Of a stretch of DNA of 64,000 nt, positions 25,313 through 32,622 are shown one piece after another. The DNA comes from Chthonomonas calidirosea (GTDB lineage: Bacteria; Armatimonadota; Fimbriimonadia; Fimbriimonadales; Fimbriimonadaceae). The stretch is taken from positions 1-64,000 of the forward strand of contig CAMCWC010000011.1 of the NCBI GenBank assembly GCA_945882415.1, written 5' to 3'. How positions within the stretch are numbered: the first letter of the stretch is position 1; each line of letters opens with the position of its first letter. A program made the translations under genes and the position numbers. The notes below the pieces were generated by a model. The model did not search any database, was not told where the DNA came from, and was given only the letters and a program-made list of their open reading frames with translations.

Positions 25313-25972
25313 CTAGATGAAGTCGCAGATCTCTTCAAGTCCTTTGCGAGCAAGGTCCGGGACCGTGCAGTCGTCTGCGGGATAACCCACGGGGAGCAGC
25401 ACGAACGGCTTTTCGTTCGAGGGCCGGCCGCAAAGCTCGCGTAAGAACGTCATGGGCGCGGGGGTATGGGTTAAGGTCGCGAGTCCGGCCCGGTGGAGGG
25501 CCTGGATGAGGAATCCGACCGCGATGCCGACTGACTCGGTCATGTAGTAGTTCTTCCTCTTGGTTCCATCCTCCAAGATGTCGTAATCCCGGCGGAAGAC
25601 CACGATCAGCCATGGGGCGTCCGTCAAGTGGGACTTGACGAAGTCGGTTCCCAAGGGCAACAATGCCTCGCGCCATTCGGGCGTAATTCGACGCTCGTAA
25701 AACTCCTTCTCTTCTGCCTCGGCGGTTTCCCGAATCTTCCTTTTGGTCTCCGAGTCCGAGATTGCAACGAAGTGCCAAGGCTGCAGATGGGCTCCGCTGG
25801 GTGCCGTTCCCGCCGCCAAGATGGCCCATTCGATCGTCTTTCGCGAGACTTCCCTAGAAGAGAACATGCGAACGGTACGACGCTCGTTAGCCTCTTCGTA
25901 AATCGCTTGCATGCGTGCCTCGGATTCCTCGGGGCTAACGGGCTTGGGACGGTAAGGGACCGTTTTGTACAC
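25313..25972 (-). CDS. Nitroreductase-family flavoprotein, iodotyrosine-deiodinase-like
   Basis: 219 residues that match the IYD/BluB branch of the FMN nitroreductases: RRTVRMFSSREV (FMN contact), AGTAPSGAHLQPWHFV, an internal lid, and the C-terminal LLPVGYPADDCTVPDLARK, which is close to the end of vertebrate iodotyrosine deiodinase. The substrate-holding triad of IYD, E-x3-Y-x20-K, is present at the exact spacing (E88, Y92, K113). IYD removes iodide from halotyrosines; the bacterial substrate is not known. No membrane anchor. Confidence 0.87.
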   Translation of the reverse strand: MYKTVPYRPKPVSPEESEARMQAIYEEANERRTVRMFSSREVSRKTIEWAILAAGTAPSGAHLQPWHFVAISDSETKRKIRETAEAEEKEFYERRITPEWREALLPLGTDFVKSHLTDAPWLIVVFRRDYDILEDGTKRKNYYMTESVGIAVGFLIQALHRAGLATLTHTPAPMTFLRELCGRPSNEKPFVLLPVGYPADDCTVPDLARKGLEEICDFI

Positions 25973-26136
25973 GGATCGACGTTACCGCCAACTCGCTTGC
26001 CCTGTCCGCAGTAACTATTTCTCGGTGATTCGAGCACGCGATAGGATCTTTCTAACCCGTCGCCCGAGGAGGCCGAGATCGACGCCCAATGCTTAAGTCG
26101 CATGGGCGCCGAAGTTGCCTCAGCAAAACGAGCTCC

Positions 26137-28017
26137 TTACGGTGTGGAGGTCAGGCGGACGTTGCGGACATTTACGGCACGCCACGTGGCGGGGTTTGAC
26201 GGGCGAAGTGTCAGTTTCACTGCGCCGACCGGGAGGTCAAAGTCTCCACCCGTCGCTTGGCGATAGTCGTCCCAACCGCTGGTTTCACCGATCTCTAGTG
26301 GCAGGGTCTTGTCGCCGCACGTGACCGAGAGGGTGGTTCGAGAGAACGTCGCCGCCTCCAAAGTAAGGCGGTAACGACCTGCGGCTTTTACATTGAGAGT
26401 CCAAGTGACGCTGTCGGATGGGTCGTCCCACATTCCGAAGTTTCGGCCGCTCTGGCGCGATTCCACCTGAACCTTGCCCTTCAGTTCAGCGAGGTCAAGG
26501 GCTAGTTCGCTCGAAGTTGAAGCGACTTCAACGGTTGGGGCCGGCGGTGATGGAACGAGGTCCGGTCGAAAGTCATTGACGTCCGAGCACTCGATCTTGA
26601 ACGTGTGGGCGATTTCGCCTGATGCTTTGGGCAAACGAATGTCCAAGCCATCGGCGGTATGACTGAACGCGATCTTCTCCCGGCTACCCAAGAGACGAAC
26701 GCTACGAATCGTGCCGGTCACACCCGGGAATCGACCAAGGCTCTGGAGCCGAACCGTAGAGTCGGTTGGCCAACCAAGAAGGGTGGCGTAGAGAGTGGTC
26801 TTACCCTTGGTGGTGTACCGAACATCGCGGGCACCGAACGAATAATCCTCCTTAAAGTGACCGCCGGCGACTTTGGTCGGCCCCTCGCCGAAGGTCTTCC
26901 ATGGGCGGCTGCCGTAGATCGCCTCACCATTCACCTTAAGCCAGTTACCGATCACTTCGAGAAGGGTGTACGCCTCAGGGTCGAGGGAACCATCTGGCCG
27001 CTGAAGCACATTCAGCAAGAGGTTGCCGTTCTTGCTCACCACATCGACGAGCGTGTGGATAACCCACTCGGGGCGGCGGTAACCCCACTTCGAGTTGTAG
27101 AACCAGTCGCCGATAGAGGTGTCGGTCTGCCAGGGGAGATCTTGAATATCCGACATACCACCCCGCTCTCGGTCGAGTACGCACGAGCCTAATACGAACT
27201 CGCCGGAGCCCATGTCTTTTGCGGCGTAAACCGTGGGGTTCGGCTGATTGTAAAGTTGTGCAATCATCTTTCGCCCTGTCTCTCCAAATGGCAGACCACC
27301 GTCGCTATAGAGCAGGTCGGGCTTGTATTGCGTCAGCAGGTCCCCGATGCGCTTCTCCCAGTCGCGATGCCATTCCGGGTCGTTGGTATACCAAGCGTCG
27401 TCACCCGGCTTGGGAGAGGCGTGGTAAAGACTGGTAAGGGCGGGATTATTGCCATCGTAGGGCACTCCAGCGAATGGTCCGGTTTTGTCAGCACCTTTGT
27501 TTCCGCGCCACCAGGTGTAGCTGGCGGCCAGGTGCTCAGAGACTCCGAACGGGAGACCATTGCGCTTTGCGGCCCGCTGCCACTCTCCGACAATGTCCCG
27601 CTTGGGTCCACGCTTGGTCGCGTTCCAGGTGTGGTGGGTTGAATTCCACAAGTCAAAGTTGTCGTGATGAACGCCCATGCTCACGAAGTAGCGTGCTCCG
27701 GCCTTCTTGTAGAGCTTCATCAGGGCCTCGGGATCCCACTTTTCGGCAGTCCAGCGATCAATGAGCTCGACATATCCGTGCTGCGACGGGTGCCCGTAGT
27801 TGGCGAGGTGATGTTTGTACTGGTCCGTCCCCTCAAGGTACATGTTGCGGGCGTACCAGTCTCCCGCCATCGGGACAGACTGCGGCCCCCAGTGGGCCCA
27901 AATGCCGAATTTTGCATCGCGGAACCATGCCGGTGCTTTGTACTGCTTGAGCGAGTTCCAGGTGGGATCGAATTGAGGAGTTTGCATCATGAGGGCGAGG
28001 GATAGCGCAGCAATCAC
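26137..28017 (-). CDS. GH29 alpha-L-fucosidase, exported
   Basis: 626 residues: short signal peptide, GH29 (beta/alpha) barrel (about 15-350) with WFRDAKFGIWAHWGPQSVP, YFVSMGVHHDNFDLW and the nucleophile Asp in DLLYSDGG (D239), then C-terminal beta-sandwich carbohydrate-binding-like domains (about 390-626). The family releases L-fucose from glycans. It stands alone on its strand upstream of the frameshifted GNAT and near the SASA esterase, GH5 and GH78 genes, consistent with plant or algal polysaccharide use. Confidence 0.92.
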   Translation of the reverse strand: MIAALSLALMMQTPQFDPTWNSLKQYKAPAWFRDAKFGIWAHWGPQSVPMAGDWYARNMYLEGTDQYKHHLANYGHPSQHGYVELIDRWTAEKWDPEALMKLYKKAGARYFVSMGVHHDNFDLWNSTHHTWNATKRGPKRDIVGEWQRAAKRNGLPFGVSEHLAASYTWWRGNKGADKTGPFAGVPYDGNNPALTSLYHASPKPGDDAWYTNDPEWHRDWEKRIGDLLTQYKPDLLYSDGGLPFGETGRKMIAQLYNQPNPTVYAAKDMGSGEFVLGSCVLDRERGGMSDIQDLPWQTDTSIGDWFYNSKWGYRRPEWVIHTLVDVVSKNGNLLLNVLQRPDGSLDPEAYTLLEVIGNWLKVNGEAIYGSRPWKTFGEGPTKVAGGHFKEDYSFGARDVRYTTKGKTTLYATLLGWPTDSTVRLQSLGRFPGVTGTIRSVRLLGSREKIAFSHTADGLDIRLPKASGEIAHTFKIECSDVNDFRPDLVPSPPAPTVEVASTSSELALDLAELKGKVQVESRQSGRNFGMWDDPSDSVTWTLNVKAAGRYRLTLEAATFSRTTLSVTCGDKTLPLEIGETSGWDDYRQATGGDFDLPVGAVKLTLRPSNPATWRAVNVRNVRLTSTP

Positions 28018-28081
28018 AACGCTACCAGCTTACAGCAGGTACTCGGAAAGTGCCCAACGCGCATAGAAGGTCAAGGTTCGA

Positions 28082-28637
28082 TCAAATGATCTTCCTGACC
28101 ACCCACTGGCTTTTTCCGATCTGACGGACTTGCTCGAAACCCTCGTCCAAGAACATTCGCACGGTTCCGCCATGGAGAAAGGAACTTGAGGTCTTCACCG
28201 CCTCGACGTCATACGGGTACGCCTCGACCGATCCTCCACCTAAACGCCGGATTTCCTCGATCGCCGCGCGGAGTGCAATCTTGGCTATTCCTTTTCTCCG
28301 ATGCCCCTTGCCAACGAAGAAGCACGGCAGACGCCAATCGGGGAGTTGATCGAGGCCAGCCTCGTAGTTCTTGCGGTTTTTGACATTTGGGAGCTCGGCG
28401 GTTCGGCCAACCAAGGGCCTCCTCTCCTTCGAACATAAGGGCTGCCTGGGCGCGCCCCTCGCGAACCAGCCTCTCTTTCGTTTCGCGGTAAGGCTTGCAC
28501 TGCCCCTTTGGTCCTGCTGGATCAAGGTGGAAAGCGATGCACCAACAACCACCAAAGATCCCGCCGTTGGCCTGAACGAGCTTGGCGAATGCTGGCCATG
28601 TGCTCTCGTCAAGCATTTTCGTGCTGAACACGTACAC
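28082..28637 (-). pseudogene. Frameshifted GNAT acetyltransferase
   Basis: The N-terminal half (STKMLDESTWPAFAKLVQAN ... MFEGEEALGW) and C-terminal half (VGRTAELPNVKNRKNYEAG ... FVGKGHRRKGIAKIALRAAI) of one GNAT protein lie in different frames. Aligned to the intact paralogue at 47174-47734, the break is at about 28402-28413, right after G-W, where three to four codons also appear to be missing (G-W-C-N-Y-G-R in the paralogue). The acetyl-CoA loop R-R-K-G-I-A is intact. A TGG repeat at the junction would fit a small slippage deletion; a sequencing error cannot be excluded. Confidence 0.75.
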
Positions 28638-28681
28638 AAGGTTACTATAGTCGGGGTTGAAGCGCTAAAATCTTGGGGCAT

Positions 28682-28979
28682 GAGCCCGCGGTTGGGAAAT
28701 CTAAGGACACGTGAGCGTTTCCAAGATTCCTTTTCGCAATTGCGGCGAAAAGTTAAGCGACTAAGCCAAACGCATAGTCAACTTATCGGCAAAATTGGCG
28801 TCGCTTTTATCGAGTTCACAGGCATCACTTCTTGGCTGCGCTTGGGCCTTAAATATATTGCAGTCATCGCCGCATCGCCAGCCGACGTGCGACCAAACCC
28901 GAGCCGAGGGTGATTGAGATGCATCCGGATGGTAGGTGTACGCCCAAACGTGCCAGCCCAGCGCGGGTAAGTTCCGAAT
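28682..28979. other. Gap of about 300 bp, no supported gene
   Basis: Intergenic between the frameshifted GNAT (reverse) and the SASA esterase (forward), so it should carry both promoters. Open frames here are antisense or overlapping and show no family features. Confidence 0.5.
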
Positions 28980-29891
28980 ATGTCGGCGTGTCTTCTGATT
29001 TCTCTCCTGGCGTTTCCCGGCCATCAAGAAACTCGCCCCGTCAAAGTCTTCATCCTCTCGGGCCAATCGAATATGGTCGGGCACGGATTCTTTGAGTCGA
29101 ACCCAGAAAGAAATGGCGGCAAGGGCAGCTTGCGCGAAGCGATCTCGAAAGGACGATTCAAGCACCTGACAGACAAGAACGGCAAGTGGCGAGAGCGCGC
29201 CGACGTCTGGATCCAGTACTTCGAACAGAAGGGCAAGCTGACGACCGGGTACGCGGCTGGTCCAGATTGCATAGGCCCGGAACTTGGCTTTGGTCATGTG
29301 GTCGGTGACGCAATGCGGGAACCCGTTCTATTGATCAAGATTGCGTGGGGCGGCCGGAGCCTGGCGGTTGACTTCCGTCCTCCCAGCTCAAAGGGCACCG
29401 TGGGACCAACTTACACCGAGTTGATTCGCCTGAGCCGCGAATCCATCGCAAAGGTCGGGACCCATTTTCCGGCATGGCGCGGGAGATCGGTCGAGCTCGT
29501 CGGATTTGGTTGGCACCAAGGCTGGAACGACCGCGTTGATGAGAAGTTCGTGGCCGAGTACGAGCGGAACATGGCCAACTTCATTCGAGATATCCGCAAG
29601 GACTTGAACGCACCAAATCTGCCGTTCGTCATCGCGGAAACCGGAATGGGTGGTGATCAGGAAAAGGACGAAACCGCGCTTGCGCTGATGCGGGCACAAT
29701 CTGCAGTAGCAACCTACGCCGAGTTCAAAGACAACGTCGCGTTCGTTGGCACGAGAGCGTTTTGGCGACCAGTAGAAGAGTCGCCGAGTGATCAGATCTA
29801 TCACTGGAACAACAACGGCGAGACTTACTACTTGATCGGAGATGGAATGGGCAAAGCAATGATCAACCTACTAAAGAGGAGAAAACGATGA
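28980..29891 (+). CDS. SASA-domain carbohydrate esterase (sialate O-acetylesterase-like)
   Basis: 303 residues with a short hydrophobic N-terminus and the SGNH-type SASA/DUF303 fold: block I FILSGQSNMVGHG (nucleophile Ser), LLIKIAWGGRSL, VGFGWHQGWNDR, and the C-terminal catalytic His in Y-H-W-N-N-N-G-E-T-Y-Y. Enzymes of this fold remove acetyl groups from sugars, as in CE6 xylan esterases and sialate O-acetylesterases. The stop overlaps the next gene's start (ATGATG), so the two are coupled. Confidence 0.87.
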   Translation: MSACLLISLLAFPGHQETRPVKVFILSGQSNMVGHGFFESNPERNGGKGSLREAISKGRFKHLTDKNGKWRERADVWIQYFEQKGKLTTGYAAGPDCIGPELGFGHVVGDAMREPVLLIKIAWGGRSLAVDFRPPSSKGTVGPTYTELIRLSRESIAKVGTHFPAWRGRSVELVGFGWHQGWNDRVDEKFVAEYERNMANFIRDIRKDLNAPNLPFVIAETGMGGDQEKDETALALMRAQSAVATYAEFKDNVAFVGTRAFWRPVEESPSDQIYHWNNNGETYYLIGDGMGKAMINLLKRRKR

Positions 29892-31501
29892 TCAGCCTGT
29901 TGACCTTGGCCATCGGGCTTTCGACGGTTCCACAGGACCCGCCAAAGCTGACAGAGATGGCGGGGTATCTGATCGTGCCCCACGAACAGGTGGATCGGTC
30001 ATTTAATGCCGGGTTCTCAATGTACGTTTCGGCGTGGCCCCTTCTCGAAACCTATCCGGGCTCTGATTTCCAGAGCGGGCTGTTTGGGACTTGGATGTTT
30101 CCGCAGTTTGATGGTGAGAGCCCGAAGGACCACTACACCGACATCGAAGGCGGCCTCGGGTGGTGGCGAGATACGCGATTCGCGACCAAAACGCCAAAGT
30201 TCATCATGGGTGGCGTCACCCTTAATTTTGCGGAATGGGCAAACGGCCCTGGTGCGGGCAAAGGACGCGACTGGAAAAATCCAACCGGGCTCTACGGCGT
30301 TGCGCAACTTAGCCCTTGGGTGATCTGGCCGCCAGATGGGCTCAATCTGAAACAAGGCACACGCGGAGAATTGTTCGGTTACGGCTACCTTCCCTTGCCT
30401 CTCACCGAACCTAAAGCGAGCACCGCTGGCAAAGCAGTGCCAACGAGCAACAACTGCTGGACGCTGTTCCTCAACACCGCGAATTTTAAGGGACCAGTTG
30501 CCTTCTTCACCCCATACTTCTGGTCGAAAGCTTCCGCTGAGAATGAAAAACTTGCGGGTCTGTTTCTCGATAGCCGGCCCTCGGAGCCGAACAAAGCGGT
30601 CCAAATGGAGACCCAACATATTCCGGCGATGGTGGCAAAGGACCGCAATGGAGTCACTTACGCCCGGGTCGCCCCGACTCATTTTCCGAACGCTGCTAAC
30701 GAGAACGCTCCGTTAATCCATCAGATCACCGCATACTCAAAATCCGCGCTGTGGAGCCAAGTGGATCGCTGGTTTGGCGGCGACAAGGTTGTCCCGGGCG
30801 CCATTCCGGCTTCGGCGTCCAGTACCCACACTTTCAAAGGTGGTGGATATTCAACTTGGCAGATCTACCTACCCGGCGGAGATCGACAGAGCGCACCCGA
30901 AGTTGATTGGGCATCCTACGCCACGCCGATCGCGATCGACCGGCATACCTATGGAATTCAATGGAAACGTGAACTCCTGAGTAAGTCCGCTGACCCAGCC
31001 GTGCTCACCCTGCCGGAGTACTACCGCTTGACCAAGATTGGGGACGCTAAGCAGCGCTGGGTTGCGATAAAGCCAAGCGATGTGCCCTCTGAAACTGGGC
31101 TGATTGAAGCCAAGTTCCCTGCCCCTAAACGGACAAAAGAGCCGTATGTAACGCCACTTGAATTGAGCTCGTCGTGGAAAAAACCTGGCCCCGTCGCGGG
31201 ACCGTTCAAGCGTAACCTCGGCGATGGCAGCGAGATCACCTACTACTGGTACCGCTTTGCCGATCAACCGGCATTACTTAATGCTGACCTCTCGGCGAAA
31301 GAACGCGAGGATTTGCAGAAACGAGTTGAAAAGATCCACCGGAATTGGAAAAAAGACCGCAACTACCTTCCGCCGAATACGACCGGAAAGCTTGCAAGCA
31401 TCGATCCAGCGCTGATTGTGAAACCGCCAAAAGCCTTCGAGTACGGCTATGTGCCAATCGTCACTCGACAAGCTTGGCAGACATCGCCGAGTAGAAAATG
31501 A
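29888..31501 (+). CDS. Secreted protein of unknown family, partner of the SASA esterase
   Basis: 537 residues with a signal peptide (MISLLTLAIGLSTVPQ) and a Trp/Tyr- and Pro-rich body (PYFWSKAS, Y-S-T-W-Q-I-Y-L-P-G-G, S-P-W-V-I-W-P-P-D-G) that looks like a beta-rich carbohydrate-active or carbohydrate-binding protein. I do not recognise the family. The 4-nt overlap with the SASA esterase and the shared terminator make a two-gene operon; an accessory glycan-binding or glycan-cleaving role is a guess from this context. Confidence 0.75.
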   Translation: MISLLTLAIGLSTVPQDPPKLTEMAGYLIVPHEQVDRSFNAGFSMYVSAWPLLETYPGSDFQSGLFGTWMFPQFDGESPKDHYTDIEGGLGWWRDTRFATKTPKFIMGGVTLNFAEWANGPGAGKGRDWKNPTGLYGVAQLSPWVIWPPDGLNLKQGTRGELFGYGYLPLPLTEPKASTAGKAVPTSNNCWTLFLNTANFKGPVAFFTPYFWSKASAENEKLAGLFLDSRPSEPNKAVQMETQHIPAMVAKDRNGVTYARVAPTHFPNAANENAPLIHQITAYSKSALWSQVDRWFGGDKVVPGAIPASASSTHTFKGGGYSTWQIYLPGGDRQSAPEVDWASYATPIAIDRHTYGIQWKRELLSKSADPAVLTLPEYYRLTKIGDAKQRWVAIKPSDVPSETGLIEAKFPAPKRTKEPYVTPLELSSSWKKPGPVAGPFKRNLGDGSEITYYWYRFADQPALLNADLSAKEREDLQKRVEKIHRNWKKDRNYLPPNTTGKLASIDPALIVKPPKAFEYGYVPIVTRQAWQTSPSRK

Positions 31502-31863
31502 GGACCAACTCCGGCGACTTTAATCAGCAAGTGATCCGATGGGATCACTTGCTGATTTTGTGGTCCTGAACTTCAAAGCGATGTTCGAACTTGTATCGGC
31601 TACCCGGAGACTCGCCTTGCTCCTTGCCAGTTCCCGACAAAATAGATATCCTGACAGGGGGCGAGTCCTGGCAACTAAAGCCATACTCGCCCCAGCGTCG
31701 ATTTCCTTCAGCACCTAAATGATCTGTTCTTCTGTGTAGCGTTTCCCTTTGCTCAAGCGCTTCTCTTAAAACGGAGACGGAAAAACGAACACTCCACGAC
31801 GGTCATTTTACGGGGATCCAGCCATCCAAGCCGATACCGAAATACCGAACTTCGCCAGAAAAA
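31502..31863. other. Intergenic region with terminator and a second hairpin
   Basis: 362 bp between convergent genes. Apart from the terminator at 31522-31559, a perfect 9-bp inverted repeat GGGGCGAGT (31658-31666) and ACTCGCCCC (31685-31693) encloses 18 nt. A 64-codon open frame on the minus strand has no support. No other content is seen. Confidence 0.5.
31522..31559 (+). terminator. Terminator after the SASA esterase operon
   Basis: A perfect 16-bp stem (AATCAGCAAGTGATCC at 31522-31537, its complement at 31542-31557) with a 4-nt loop is followed by a short T-run. The leading A residues would supply a T-run on the other strand, so it may act in both directions. Confidence 0.85.
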
Positions 31864-32574
31864 CTAGAGTTCAGTTCCGGCGTAGTCTTGCGCTCGGAAC
31901 AGCTTTCCGGCCGTTCCGTCGTTAATGAGGGCAGGTACTAGCGCGCCGGGAATAACCGATTCCACCGAATTAGGCGCATTGGGACCGCCCAAATCGGTTC
32001 GCAACCAGCCTGGATCGAGAAGGTTCATGAGGACGCCCGTGCCTTCTAGCTTGCCAACGGTGTCATAGACAAACTTGTCAACGGCTGCCTTGGAAACCGC
32101 ATAGGCGATGAGTTCTGGCTGGTCGGCGATTCCCGACGTGACATTGATGATTCGGCCCCAGCCTCGACTAACCATGCCTGGGATCAGCGTGTGGCAAATC
32201 TGGATCAGCGCCGTCACGTTGACTTCGAAGCTCAATCTTAAATCGTCTGCCGGAACGCTGAGCCAATCGCTGTAGTAGCTCGTCATGATCGCCGCGTTGT
32301 TGTAAAGAATATCAATGGGGGGACCATTGAGCAGTAACTCCTTCAGCATCGCAGACACGTCATCTGTGCTGGCCAATTCGGCTTCAACCTGTCGCACTTC
32401 AACGCCCTTGCTGGCCACTTCCGCCGCTAAAGCCGCAGTATTTGATAGGTCCCGACTATGCAAGACCACATTGCAGCCCTGATCAGCGAGCGCTAGGCTC
32501 ACCTGCCGACCAATGCCCCGGCTTGCGCCTGTGACCAATGCCCACTTTCCTCGAATGTCCGCTCTTGTTGTCAT
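31864..32574 (-). CDS. Short-chain dehydrogenase/reductase (SDR)
   Basis: 236 residues of classical SDR: cofactor loop TGASRGIG (15-22), NNAA (92-95), and catalytic S147, Y158, K162 in the order S...Y-x3-K. Arg at position 19 and the R41 after strand beta-2 suggest NADP(H). Substrate not predictable. Separately transcribed from the upstream GH5 gene (49-bp gap), though the same orientation allows co-transcription. Confidence 0.88.
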   Translation of the reverse strand: MTTRADIRGKWALVTGASRGIGRQVSLALADQGCNVVLHSRDLSNTAALAAEVASKGVEVRQVEAELASTDDVSAMLKELLLNGPPIDILYNNAAIMTSYYSDWLSVPADDLRLSFEVNVTALIQICHTLIPGMVSRGWGRIINVTSGIADQPELIAYAVSKAAVDKFVYDTVGKLEGTGVLMNLLDPGWLRTDLGGPNAPNSVESVIPGALVPALINDGTAGKLFRAQDYAGTEL

Positions 32575-32622
32575 TTGAATTTCTCTTTTTTCTGATGCAG
32601 ATAAAACCTAAAGGTCCTCGGC

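Noticed and set aside
28371-28913. Forward frame opposite the frameshifted GNAT
   Set aside because: It reads antisense through a clear GNAT sequence on the other strand.
31520-31714. 64-codon reverse frame after the SASA operon
   Set aside because: It runs through the terminator hairpin and shows no family features.
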